Positions 1 to 9,240 of a stretch of DNA of 64,000 bases are shown here, in pieces (the first letter of the stretch is position 1; each line of letters starts with the position of its first letter). Under the pieces are notes generated by a model, which worked only from the letters and a program-made list of their open reading frames with translations, was not told where the DNA came from and searched no databases. The translations under genes were made by a program, and so were the position numbers. The stretch is from Paenibacillus sp. CF384 (GTDB lineage: Bacteria; Bacillota; Bacilli; Paenibacillales; Paenibacillaceae): contig NZ_FNNV01000014.1 in NCBI RefSeq assembly GCF_900106745.1, forward strand, positions 62,001-126,000, read 5' to 3'.

Positions 1-334
1 ATGCCAGACGCACCTTCATCGATTCCTCATAGTCCTTGATCGCTTCGAACTCCACCGTTGCTTCCGGGTACTTTTCTTTGAACCGTTTGGCGTATTCCTT
101 AAGCTCGGTTTCCACTAAATCCGTACGGTTCGTCGCGAATACGATCTTGCCTTTAATCGCGCTCTCCGCCGCCGGTTCAGCGTCGTTCGTTGCAGCCTCG
201 TTCGTTGTTGTATTGGTTGTGCTCTCTGTCGATGCTGCTTCTTTATTCCCCTCGTTGTTGCCGTTTGATGAACAGCCTGCTAGCACGGCCCCGAATACGA
301 CCGTTGACAACACCAGTGATGCCCACTTCTTCAT
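1..334 (-). CDS. Extracellular solute-binding lipoprotein, N-terminal part (cut by window edge)
   Basis: Only the first 111 residues lie in the window. They begin with a lipoprotein signal peptide (Lys-Lys, hydrophobic core, lipobox LAGC with Cys21), then an Asn/Thr/Glu-rich linker, then a beta strand (KIVFATN) typical of the family 1 sugar-binding proteins of ABC importers. The ATG is preceded by GAGGGGGA at a normal distance. It lies 128 bp downstream of a response regulator gene on the same strand, so it is probably the target of that two-component pair, and the permeases probably follow outside the window. The substrate cannot be read from this fragment. Confidence 0.85.
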   Translation of the reverse strand, partial: MKKWASLVLSTVVFGAVLAGCSSNGNNEGNKEAASTESTTNTTTNEAATNDAEPAAESAIKGKIVFATNRTDLVETELKEYAKRFKEKYPEATVEFEAIKDYEESMKVRLA

Positions 335-462
335 TTCCTTGTTCCCCCTCATCCGTACTGGAGCGTTTTGTTATCGTTTACATTTAGAATTATGGAGGAA
401 TATGAGAACGCTTTCTATGCAGCCGTTTTGTATTTATTGTCTTCTTTTTGGGTCCGTATCGA

Positions 463-2037
463 CTATTGGCTGCCGCTCGTCTGATTCCGATATTTCTGCG
501 GCGTGACGCCGACTGTTTTCTTAAACAGCTTGTTAAAGTAGATGCCGTCCGCATATCCGACAAGCTCGCCGATCTGATAGGCCTTGAGGTCGAGCCTGTC
601 CTTCAGATACTCCTTGGCCTTGGCCATGCGAACCGAAGTAATGTATTCCGTTATGGTCTGATTCGTCTCCCGCTTGAACAGGAAGCTTAGGTAGCTCGCG
701 TTTAAGAAGACCGTCTCCGAAAGTGCAGTCAGCTCGATTTCCTCGCGGTAATGCTCTTGAATCCACAGCTTCACCGTCTCGATGACGCGTTTGCTGCTTG
801 CATTGCGAGTCGGCTCCAGCGCTTTCACCACCTGATCGACGATGGCAATCAGCCACTCCTTCAAATCTCGCATCGCAAAATGAGAGGCAACCGTCCGGTG
901 AAAATCAAACGTCGCCCCCTGCAGCTCATAGAGCGCGTCCAAGAAGCCGTCGATCTTGGTCGTGAGCGTATAGAAGAGATGGCCAGCCATATGCATGATC
1001 TCGTCATAGCCGGCTTTTCCCCGCTCCGCTTCCGCGAAGAACAGCGGAATGACATGCTTGATCGTATGGGAGTCGAGCATCTCGCAGGCCGTCTTGAACT
1101 GCTCATCAAGCGCCGGCATATTGAAATTCCACTGCTCGGCTTTTGCAGGAAGATCCTTCAAATTCATCGCGAACGTCTCGCGTTCCTTGTAGAACGGATG
1201 CCTGCTCGCGGCGAGAGCTTCTACGTAGGCGCCATGCCATGTACCGCCGGGGCCTTGCGGCAGCACGCTTTCCCCGATGGCAATAAAACCGCCGCTGCGG
1301 TTATGCATATAGTCCATCATCCGAAGGCTGATGGCACGCAAGCTCCGCTCAGGCTGTTTGCTGTCCTCCTGAACGGAAAGCAGTACCGCGATGAGGTTAT
1401 TCTCCATTACGACGACATGGTGGAACATGTCTTTGCTCTCGTCGAGGTAATGAAGCAGGCTCTCATGTGCGAGCCTATTCGAGGTGCGAAATACCATGAC
1501 GGCGCCTCGGCCGGATTGGAGCTCAGGCAATAAGCTCGTCGCTTCATGCTCGGCAGCACCTCCGCTCTGCAGCAGCTTTCTCAGCTGCTCCTCCAGCTCT
1601 TGACCCTTCTGCTGCTTCGAAGCTGCAGCCAGCTGCTCCTCGCTCTCGCGCCGCTCCGACAGCCGCCGGTCTACCGTTTGCAGCAGCTGCGACAGCTCCT
1701 GCATGTCTACCGGCTTAATCATATAATCATCCACGCCGAACTGAATGGCTTTGCGCGCATATTCAAAGTCATTGTAGCCGCTCAGAATCAGGCACCGGAT
1801 GCCGGGCAGCTTCTCCTTCACGAGCTCGATGAACCGCAGCCCGTCCATGTAAGGCATCTTAATATCCGTAATGATGAGATCCACCTGCAGATCCGGTGCG
1901 CCGATCGCTGCCAGCGCTTCGGCTCCGTCCTCGTAGCTCCCGACAATGCGGTAATCGCTCGAGAATCTCGTAATCATTTTCTCAAGTCCGAGTCTTATAA
2001 TTTCTTCATCGTCTACGATGGCGATGTTAAGCATCAT
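463..2037 (-). CDS. YesN-type response regulator, AraC-family output
   Basis: 524 residues. The N-terminal receiver domain has the acidic pair near residue 10, phospho-acceptor Asp58 in ITDIKMP and a conserved Lys in the KPVDM stretch. A variable middle section follows, and the C-terminal ~100 residues form an AraC double helix-turn-helix (ETVKLWIQEHY start, GYADGIYFNKLFKK end). The start ATG shares its A with the TAA stop of the sensor kinase upstream (TAATG), so translation is coupled. By analogy with YesN/LytTR-type sugar systems it should activate the adjacent binding-protein gene. A second ATG one codon later is an equally possible start. Confidence 0.93.
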   Translation of the reverse strand: MMLNIAIVDDEEIIRLGLEKMITRFSSDYRIVGSYEDGAEALAAIGAPDLQVDLIITDIKMPYMDGLRFIELVKEKLPGIRCLILSGYNDFEYARKAIQFGVDDYMIKPVDMQELSQLLQTVDRRLSERRESEEQLAAASKQQKGQELEEQLRKLLQSGGAAEHEATSLLPELQSGRGAVMVFRTSNRLAHESLLHYLDESKDMFHHVVVMENNLIAVLLSVQEDSKQPERSLRAISLRMMDYMHNRSGGFIAIGESVLPQGPGGTWHGAYVEALAASRHPFYKERETFAMNLKDLPAKAEQWNFNMPALDEQFKTACEMLDSHTIKHVIPLFFAEAERGKAGYDEIMHMAGHLFYTLTTKIDGFLDALYELQGATFDFHRTVASHFAMRDLKEWLIAIVDQVVKALEPTRNASSKRVIETVKLWIQEHYREEIELTALSETVFLNASYLSFLFKRETNQTITEYITSVRMAKAKEYLKDRLDLKAYQIGELVGYADGIYFNKLFKKTVGVTPQKYRNQTSGSQ

Positions 2038-3857
2038 TATACTCCCCCAGTAATCTGATCTATGCTAAGCGCGGAAGACGGGTAAGGCAGCGACAGCGTG
2101 ACAATGGTGCCCTCACCGACGCGGCTGTCGATGGCAACGCCATAGGCATTCCCGTAGCGCAGCTTGATTCGCTCGTTCACATTCTTAAGGCCGATGCCGG
2201 ATTTCATGTCCGTTTGCTCCGTCTGCCCGTTTAAGTACTGCTGCAAATGCTGGAGCGTATGCGGATTGATGCCATTGCCCTCGTCTTGAATGTGAATATG
2301 CAGCAGCTCTCTCTCCAGCGTCGCGTACACGCGGATATGGACCTTCGCTTTCTTCCCTTCCACGCCATGCAGAATCGCATTCTCCACGATTGGCTGGAAC
2401 GTCAGCTTCAGCATGTGATAACTCAGCACCTCGGGAGGCAAATCCGCTTCCCATTGGAATTGGTTCTTGAAGCGGTATTTGAGCAGATCGAGATAGTTGC
2501 CCAGATGCTGGAGCTCTTCCTGCACCGTCACCATTTCTTTGCCTCGGTTAATGCTGTACTGCATGAGCTTGCCAAGAATGAAGGTCATGTCGGCCACGTC
2601 GTTATCGTCGTTCAAAATCGCCTTCATGCGAATGGTCTCCAGCGTGTTATAGATAAAATGCGGATTGATTTGGCTCTGCAGCGCTTCGAGCTCGGCTTCG
2701 TTCTTGCGGTTCTGGATGACGTAAATCTCGTCGATCAGATCCTTAATACGCCTAAGCATGCGGTTAAATTGCGTGCCAAGCACACCGATCTCGTCCTTAT
2801 TCTTTACCTTGAAGCTGATATCGAGGTTCCCCTGCTGAACCGCTCCCATCAGACTCGACAGCTTGCGGAGCGGATGCGTGAGTCGGAATGAAATGACAAT
2901 CGAGACGATGAGCGCGACAATCATAATGATGATCGTTAAGCCTGTTGTGAGGTTGCGCGTAATCTTGGCATCCTTGTGCAAATGCTTGACCGGGATATAG
3001 ACAATGGTGCGCCAACCGGTTATTTTGGACTCGTTGTAAGTCGCAATGTAGCTCTCGCCGTCGATCGTCGTCTCCACGCTGCCCTGCGTGCCCTTTATGT
3101 CTGCGAGCAGCTGCGGGTCGGAGAGCGGCTTGCCGATGGACTTCTTCAGACTGTCGTAAATCACCTGATGCGCATTGTCGATAATGAGCGTTCTGCCTTT
3201 GGTGATGGAGTCCATTTGTTTGACCGTATCTTCGATGATGCTCAGCTTCGTATCGACGACGATCGTGCCGATGGACTTATAGGAACTGACGTCGCGGATA
3301 TCCCGAATAACCGAGAATACGTAGTAGGGCGTATGACCCGGAATCGATATTTCCTGCGTACTCAGAATAACCGGATTGCCTCTGCTTTGAGCGGCCAGCT
3401 TCGTCCATTTCGGGAATTGTTCCTTGAGGTCGGAGCGGACTGAATCCGTTTTCATTCTGTAAAAGACGTTGCCGTAGAGATCCAGAATATAGGTGGAGCT
3501 CATATCCTTGTTCATATTGTTCATCAGGCCGATATAGAAATCGATCTTCTTCTGCTTCGACAAATCGAGGCTCGGCGAGACGAGAAACTGCTGCAGCTCG
3601 GAGGAGAACAGCGGGATCTTCGTAATCATCATCATGTTGGAAATATTCTCTTCGAGCTTGCTCTGGAAGTTGTAAATCGCTTCGTTCATGTATTTCGTCG
3701 TATTGTCATTGATCGAACTGACATAATTCTGGTAAGAGATGTAACTGATCGCAATAATGGGACTGATAATGAGAAAGAGAAACACTGCCGTCAGCTTCTT
3801 CTGCATACTGTTGTGCACCATAAAAAAAGACCATAACCGTCTAATCGAACCGCGCAT
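2037..3857 (-). CDS. YesM-type sensor histidine kinase
   Basis: 606 residues. A short cytoplasmic N-terminus is followed by TM1 (about residues 24-44), an extracytoplasmic Cache-like sensor region of about 250 residues, TM2 (about 300-322), a HAMP segment, and the His_kinase domain with phospho-His motif QINPHFIYNTLE. The HATPase domain ends with the G-box SGIGLKNVNERI. This order is the YesM (LytS-like) class that works with AraC-type response regulators, and the regulator gene overlaps its stop codon by one base. Start chosen from a GAGGA site 6-7 bp upstream. ATG at residue 13 (MVHNSMQ) is an alternative. The signal is unknown, probably an extracellular sugar or binding protein. Confidence 0.92.
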   Translation of the reverse strand: MRGSIRRLWSFFMVHNSMQKKLTAVFLFLIISPIIAISYISYQNYVSSINDNTTKYMNEAIYNFQSKLEENISNMMMITKIPLFSSELQQFLVSPSLDLSKQKKIDFYIGLMNNMNKDMSSTYILDLYGNVFYRMKTDSVRSDLKEQFPKWTKLAAQSRGNPVILSTQEISIPGHTPYYVFSVIRDIRDVSSYKSIGTIVVDTKLSIIEDTVKQMDSITKGRTLIIDNAHQVIYDSLKKSIGKPLSDPQLLADIKGTQGSVETTIDGESYIATYNESKITGWRTIVYIPVKHLHKDAKITRNLTTGLTIIIMIVALIVSIVISFRLTHPLRKLSSLMGAVQQGNLDISFKVKNKDEIGVLGTQFNRMLRRIKDLIDEIYVIQNRKNEAELEALQSQINPHFIYNTLETIRMKAILNDDNDVADMTFILGKLMQYSINRGKEMVTVQEELQHLGNYLDLLKYRFKNQFQWEADLPPEVLSYHMLKLTFQPIVENAILHGVEGKKAKVHIRVYATLERELLHIHIQDEGNGINPHTLQHLQQYLNGQTEQTDMKSGIGLKNVNERIKLRYGNAYGVAIDSRVGEGTIVTLSLPYPSSALSIDQITGGV

Positions 3858-3955
3858 GAGCCATCCTCGCCATCATCCTATTTTCGTTCATCGTACATCA
3901 CCTCTCTGGTCCTAGCAATGTAAATCATAAAAATAATAGGGTGACAGGACGAACG

Positions 3956-3991
3956 AAAACCCGCTCCTTCTCTAGGAAGGCTGCGGGTTTT
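3956..3991 (-). terminator. Rho-independent terminator after icmF
   Basis: AAAACCCGC and GCGGGTTTT arms with inner GAAGG/CCTTC pairing form a strong hairpin. A/T tracts on both sides allow bidirectional use. It lies 19 bp beyond the icmF stop, and the upstream region of the sensor kinase follows. Confidence 0.85.
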
Positions 3992-4009
3992 CTGGTGTTT
4001 CTGCGTGTC

Positions 4010-7000
4010 CTATATATTGCGCCGATACTGGCCTCCGACCTCATAGAGCGCGTGTGTAATTTGCCCAAGACTTGCCACTTTGACGGTGTCCATCAGCTCC
4101 TCGAACAAATTGCCGCCGCTAATCGCAATTTGCTTCAGCCTCTGCAGTGCCTCAGGTGCAGTCTGTTTGTGCTGCTCATGGAAGCTGCATAAACCCGCTA
4201 TCTGCTGCTCCTTCTCTTCTGGGGTCGCCCGCGCTACCTGCAGCTCCGCTACATGCTCCTTGGGCTGCGGATTCAGAAATGTATTTACGCCGATGATGGG
4301 GAGTTCGCCGCTATGCTTCTTCATCTCGTACAAGTACGATTCATCTTGGATCTTCCCCCGCTGATACTGGGACTCCATCGCCCCGAGCACGCCGCCTCGC
4401 ACATGCAGCCGTTCGAATTCCAGCAGTACCGCTTCCTCTACCAAATCCGTCAGCTGCTCGATCAGATACGAGCCTTGCAGCAAATTTTCGCACCGCATCA
4501 GCCCGAGCTCTTTGTTAATAATGAGCTGAATCGCCATTGCCCGGCGGACAGCTTCCTCGGATGGCGTCGTGACCGCTTCGTCATAGGAGTTCGTGTGCAG
4601 CGAATTGCAATTGTCCATAATCGCCATCAGTGCTTGAAGCGAAGTGCGGATATCGTTGAAGTCTACCTCCTGCGCATGCAGTGAGCGGCCTGAGGTTTGG
4701 ATATGATACTTCAGCTTCTGGCTTCGCTCGTCGGCACCGTATCGGTCCCGCAGCACTACCGCCCAGATGCGCCGCGCTACTCTTCCGATGACCGAATATT
4801 CCGCATCCAACCCGTTGCTGAAGAAGAACGACAGGTTCGGTGCAAACGCGTTGATCGGCATCCCCCTGCTGAGGTAATACTCGACATACGTAAACCCGTT
4901 TGCCAGCGTGAACGCAAGCTGCGTAATAGGGTTCGCCCCCGCCTCCGCGATATGATAGCCGGAGATGGACACGGAATAATAATTCCGTACATCGTGATCG
5001 ATAAAATATTGCTGAATATCCCCCATCATCCGAAGCGCGAACGGCATGGAGAAGAGGCATGTATTCTGCCCTTGGTCTTCTTTGAGAATATCTGCTTGCA
5101 CCGTGCCGCGAACAGTGCGGAGCGTTTGCTTGCGGGTATCCGCAGATTCCTCTGAGGTGAGAGTGCCGCCAGGCTTGCTTGCGGCCGCTTCCAGCTGCTG
5201 CTGCTCGATGGCGATATTCATAAACATCGCCAGCAGCATAGGCGCCGGCCCATTAATTGTCATCGAGACGGATGTAGCCGGATGACACAGCCGAAAACCG
5301 GCGTACAGTTTGCGCATGTCGTCGAGCGTGCAGACACTGACGCCGCTCTCACCGATTTTGCCGTAGATATCGGGTCTGTACGCTGGATCTTCTCCGTACA
5401 AGGTTACGGAATCGAACGCGGTGCTGAGGCGTTTGGCCTGCTCCCCTTTCGAGAGGTAATGGAATCTGCGGTTCGTCCGTTCCGGCGTACCTTCTCCAGC
5501 GAACTGACGCTTCGGGTCTTCCCCCTCGCGCTTGAAGGGGAAAACGCCTGCCGTGTACGGAAATTCGCCGGGGCGGTTCTCTTGGTATGCCCAGTGGATG
5601 AGCTGGCCCCAATCCTCATAGGTCGGAAGCACAACTCGCGGAATATCCAGGCCGGACAAGGTTCTGGTATACAGCTCGTTTGTGAACGTTTGGCCGCGAA
5701 TGGTCGTGGTAAGCGTCTGGTTACGGTACGCCTTCACTAGTGCGGGCCACTGCTGCAGAATGGTTCGCGATGCTTCGTTCAGCTTGCTGAAATACGAATT
5801 GCGCAGCCGCTCAAGTGAGGGAATCGCGTTCTCGTCGCCCGCTGAGTGCGCCGCCTCAAGCGTTCCTTCGATGCGGTAGCACATTCTCGCGGCCGCGGCT
5901 TGCTCCTCGGTCAGCTGCTTGTAGCGGCGGACGGTTTGCACGATTTCACTCAGATAGCCGCTTCGTTCATCCGGGATGATCGTTTGCTTCTGCGATGGCT
6001 GACCGGGCTGGCCGATTTGGTCGGTTTGGCTGGCTGCGGTGACGTCGGACGCCGCAGTCGTCGCATTGGCATCCGTCCCATTGGCCGCACTTACCTTGCC
6101 TGCCGCGCCCGCATCAGCTCCCGCTTCGCCGCCTCGCTCACTCAGCTTCTGCATGATGGCCGCGAATAACCGGCTCATCCCTGCATCATTGAATTGACTC
6201 GCATTCGTGCCGTACACCGGCATGTCCTGCCAATTCCGGTCAAACTGCTGCCGGCTTCGCTGGACCTGCTTCTTCACCTCTCGCAGCGCGTCCTCGGAGC
6301 CGCGGCGATCGAACTTATTAATTACGATCAGATCACCGTAATCGATCATCTCTATCTTCTCCAGCTGGCTCGGCGCGCCGAATTCACTCGTCATGACATA
6401 GACCGAGAGATCCGCCACCGCCGTAATTTGGTTATCCGCCTGGCCAATGCCGCTCGTCTCCACGACGATTAAATCATAGCCTGCGGCTTTCGCTGTCACG
6501 ATAGCGTCCGCAATCGCTGCGGACAGTTCCGATCTTGACCCGCGGGTGGCGAAGCTCCGCATAAACACGCGGTCCGAATACACCGCGTTCATCCGAATGC
6601 GGTCGCCAAGCAGCGCGCCGCCTGTCTTCTGTTTGGTTGGATCGACCGACAATACGGCAATCGTCTTGAGAGGGTCATGCTGCAGATAACGATGCACGAA
6701 CTCGTCGGTCAGGGAGCTCTTGCCCGCGCCGCCGGTACCCGTAATACCCAGAACAGGCGCGCCCCCAGCTACCAATGCAACGTCCGCGAACAGCTCTCCG
6801 AGTCGCGCTGCTTCAGTCGCTGCGGCTGCTACCCGCTGCTCTGCCAAAGTCATGAAGCGTGCCGTTATGCGATCGTTCCCGGTCCCAAGCTCCGCAGGCT
6901 TATCACCGAAATCGGCCACCGTCGAATAATCGCAAGCCTCCAGCATGACGTTAATCATGCCTTGCAATCCAAGTCGCCTTCCGTCCTCAGGAGAGAAGAT

Positions 7001-7363
7001 CCGCGTTACACCGTAGCGATGAAGCTCCTCCGCTTCCGCAGGCAGAATTACGCCCCCGCCTCCCCCAAATATGCGAATATGGCCAGCCCCCGATTCCCGG
7101 AGCGAATCCACCATGTATTTAAAGAATGCCACATGTCCGCCCTGATACGAGGATACCGCGATGCCCTGAACATCCTCTTGAATGGCTGCTTTTATAATCT
7201 CGCGTACGGATCGATTATGTCCCAGATGGATAACCTCTGCGCCGCTCGCCTGCAATATTCGCCGCATGATGGTGATGGATGCGTCATGACCGTCAAACAA
7301 TGCGGATGCTGTAACGAACCGAATCTGATGTACCGGCACATACCGACTGACCCCTTCGTTCAT
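4010..7363 (-). CDS. icmF: Fused isobutyryl-CoA mutase (IcmF)
   Basis: 1117 residues, the usual IcmF length. Domain order is diagnostic: an N-terminal adenosylcobalamin-binding domain (DGHDAS, residues 24-29, with His26 as the lower Co ligand), a MeaB-like G-protein chaperone domain (P-loop GTGGAGKS at 209-216, NKFDRRG base-recognition region), a linker, then the methylmalonyl-CoA-mutase-like TIM-barrel ([17 protein letters not shown]). It interconverts isobutyryl-CoA and n-butyryl-CoA (or related acyl-CoAs) and loads its own B12. The linker around residues 425-480 is Ala/Gly/Thr/Gln-rich and low complexity. Start supported by GGAGG 8 bp upstream. The gene stands alone with its own terminator and no acyl-CoA genes beside it. 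I saw no B12 riboswitch. Confidence 0.96.
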   Translation of the reverse strand: MNEGVSRYVPVHQIRFVTASALFDGHDASITIMRRILQASGAEVIHLGHNRSVREIIKAAIQEDVQGIAVSSYQGGHVAFFKYMVDSLRESGAGHIRIFGGGGGVILPAEAEELHRYGVTRIFSPEDGRRLGLQGMINVMLEACDYSTVADFGDKPAELGTGNDRITARFMTLAEQRVAAAATEAARLGELFADVALVAGGAPVLGITGTGGAGKSSLTDEFVHRYLQHDPLKTIAVLSVDPTKQKTGGALLGDRIRMNAVYSDRVFMRSFATRGSRSELSAAIADAIVTAKAAGYDLIVVETSGIGQADNQITAVADLSVYVMTSEFGAPSQLEKIEMIDYGDLIVINKFDRRGSEDALREVKKQVQRSRQQFDRNWQDMPVYGTNASQFNDAGMSRLFAAIMQKLSERGGEAGADAGAAGKVSAANGTDANATTAASDVTAASQTDQIGQPGQPSQKQTIIPDERSGYLSEIVQTVRRYKQLTEEQAAAARMCYRIEGTLEAAHSAGDENAIPSLERLRNSYFSKLNEASRTILQQWPALVKAYRNQTLTTTIRGQTFTNELYTRTLSGLDIPRVVLPTYEDWGQLIHWAYQENRPGEFPYTAGVFPFKREGEDPKRQFAGEGTPERTNRRFHYLSKGEQAKRLSTAFDSVTLYGEDPAYRPDIYGKIGESGVSVCTLDDMRKLYAGFRLCHPATSVSMTINGPAPMLLAMFMNIAIEQQQLEAAASKPGGTLTSEESADTRKQTLRTVRGTVQADILKEDQGQNTCLFSMPFALRMMGDIQQYFIDHDVRNYYSVSISGYHIAEAGANPITQLAFTLANGFTYVEYYLSRGMPINAFAPNLSFFFSNGLDAEYSVIGRVARRIWAVVLRDRYGADERSQKLKYHIQTSGRSLHAQEVDFNDIRTSLQALMAIMDNCNSLHTNSYDEAVTTPSEEAVRRAMAIQLIINKELGLMRCENLLQGSYLIEQLTDLVEEAVLLEFERLHVRGGVLGAMESQYQRGKIQDESYLYEMKKHSGELPIIGVNTFLNPQPKEHVAELQVARATPEEKEQQIAGLCSFHEQHKQTAPEALQRLKQIAISGGNLFEELMDTVKVASLGQITHALYEVGGQYRRNI

Positions 7364-7427
7364 ACCGATCGCCTCCGAATGCTAGCGTTGTCTGTTATCT
7401 TTATGCGACTAAGCGTATCCTTATATC

Positions 7428-7464
7428 CAAAAAGCCGCCTCCTTCAACTTGTGAAGGGGGCGGC
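7428..7464 (-). terminator. Rho-independent terminator ending the glycan operon
   Basis: On the minus strand GCCGCCCCCTTCA pairs with TGAAGGAGGCGGC and is followed by TTTTT. It sits 16 bp after the stop of the DUF5107 gene and closes the operon that starts near 17,000. Confidence 0.92.
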
Positions 7465-7479
7465 TCATCGCGGATCCAG

Positions 7480-9240
7480 CTAGGATTCCTTATTCGCATC
7501 CGATACGCGGTATGCACCGTATATGGCCAAATCATCTTCACCCAGATGCTCGGGGATCTCAACATTGGGGGTACCTAGCGCTTCATGGATTCGCATCCAT
7601 AGAAGCGTTCGTTCATAACGCTGATGGATGCTGCCGAACCGATGGTTCTCTAAGAGCGCCTTCGCTTCGGCCAGCGAACCACGAGCGACTAACATTGCCG
7701 CCTTGCGCTCCACCAGCCCGTCGTCTTGCAGCGAATCCACCAGCTTGAACCAGCGCTCCCGTTCCTCCAGCGTGGAATGCCCGATGGCTTCGAGCGTCAT
7801 ATCCCGCTCAATGAACAGCTGCGGGTGCAGCTGCCATGCTGCGGATTCCATGCAGTCATACGTAACTCTTGACGCTTCATAGTCCTGCTTCACGACGCGC
7901 AGCAGTCTTCCGAGCAGCGCGTAGGCACAGTCCAGTTCCAGCGTTTGCAGAAGCTCAATGGCTTCGTCCATCTCATCACGCGCCGCCAGCCATACCGCCC
8001 GATAATAGACCCAGAGCGATCGGCTCACTTTATCCTCTTCTTGCATTGCCGCCCAGAGCAGCGCCTCGCCCAGCTGCTCCATTCCGGATGGAGGCCAGCA
8101 GCAGCTCTCAGGTTCAGGCGGGGCCGGAAGCAGCACGCCTAAGTCCTTGCTCTCCTCATAAGCAGACAACAGCGCAAGCCAAGGCAATGTCGTCTCCCGC
8201 TTCACCCAATCGAATACCGGCACTTGCCTAAGATCCACGAGCCGCGGAGTCGGCAGCTTAATCGCTCGAATGTCCAGCGGTACTGTACTTGGCAGCCAAT
8301 ATTCCACATGCGTATGCCGGGCACCCGGCTGCAGCTTGGTATTGTCCGCCTGCTCCAGCAGCGGCCCCGCTTGAATCTCGACATAGCTCTCTTGTCGCTG
8401 CGAAGTCTGATGCGCCCAAGCTTCGTGTCGACCGGTGCCGTACAACCAAAGCTTCATCCCAGGCGTTACCGCCGGGTCGGCAACATGGTACAGCCCGCTC
8501 CCTAGACTCGGCGTATACATCCCGAATGCCGTGCAATCGGATGTCTTCCAGAAGAACCCCTGCATTCGATCGAAATCCGCTAAACGATACTCGCGCTCCC
8601 TGCTCCACTCCAGCTCTTCAAGCACATCCGCATGCCGAAGCACATGCCCTGCAGGGAAATGAAACTGTGAATCCGCGCGAGCAGGCAGAGCGGCATTGGA
8701 CCAAGACATCCATGCATGCGCCTGCGAAGTCGGATTCACGAATGTCGTACGCTGGGTCAGGAGCCGGTCCTGCTCCCCCAGCGAATACTCCACCGTCCAA
8801 TGCATCCCGTAGCGCACTTCTCGCTCGCCGCACCAGATATAGAGTCGATCATCGATTTGCTCGGCAGCAGCATGCACCGCTTCGATCTGCACAGGCGTAT
8901 GCGCAATCGGGAAGCTCACCTCAATGCCGCCACTGATGAATGCCATTCGCGGCAGGATGCGCACCGGCCGCACCGAGCCGGCATGGAACAGAATCTCCTT
9001 GCCGCTTGCTTTATCGAGGATGGAATGGATCTTACCGCCTAAACCCGGACATACCGTTACCTTCAGCCAGTCGTTCTCGATCGCGATCATCCGCAGCTTG
9101 CGGAGCACCGGCCGCTCCGCCGTCTCGCTAAAACTCACATACGGATAGATGCCTTCCTCATCGCAGATGGTTGGGACTGGGCCGCAAGGCTGTGACTCGT
9201 GAACGAGCATCGGTTCCCGCCACTCGGTCCGCTTCAGCAT
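7480..9240 (-). CDS. DUF5107 domain protein (aldose-epimerase-like fold plus helical repeats)
   Basis: 586 residues from ATG at 9240. That ATG overlaps the stop of the upstream gene (ATGCTGA) and has AAGGGAAG in front, so I prefer it to an upstream in-frame ATG at 9306 inside the neighbour. The N-terminal ~360 residues resemble DUF5107, a galactose-mutarotase-like beta-sandwich (PGLGGKIHSI, MAFISGGIEVSFP, RQESYVEIQAG). The C-terminal ~220 residues are helix-rich and TPR-like. No signal peptide, so cytoplasmic. It is the last gene of an importer/glycosidase operon, translationally coupled to a DUF4091 gene. A sugar-handling enzyme or carbohydrate-binding role is likely. The exact reaction is not known. 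Confidence 0.85.
   Translation of the reverse strand: MLKRTEWREPMLVHESQPCGPVPTICDEEGIYPYVSFSETAERPVLRKLRMIAIENDWLKVTVCPGLGGKIHSILDKASGKEILFHAGSVRPVRILPRMAFISGGIEVSFPIAHTPVQIEAVHAAAEQIDDRLYIWCGEREVRYGMHWTVEYSLGEQDRLLTQRTTFVNPTSQAHAWMSWSNAALPARADSQFHFPAGHVLRHADVLEELEWSREREYRLADFDRMQGFFWKTSDCTAFGMYTPSLGSGLYHVADPAVTPGMKLWLYGTGRHEAWAHQTSQRQESYVEIQAGPLLEQADNTKLQPGARHTHVEYWLPSTVPLDIRAIKLPTPRLVDLRQVPVFDWVKRETTLPWLALLSAYEESKDLGVLLPAPPEPESCCWPPSGMEQLGEALLWAAMQEEDKVSRSLWVYYRAVWLAARDEMDEAIELLQTLELDCAYALLGRLLRVVKQDYEASRVTYDCMESAAWQLHPQLFIERDMTLEAIGHSTLEERERWFKLVDSLQDDGLVERKAAMLVARGSLAEAKALLENHRFGSIHQRYERTLLWMRIHEALGTPNVEIPEHLGEDDLAIYGAYRVSDANKES

Noticed and set aside
7364-7479. Possible B12 riboswitch upstream of icmF
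   Set aside because: The gap is only 116 bp and most of it is the terminator of the next operon. No B12-box sequence was seen.
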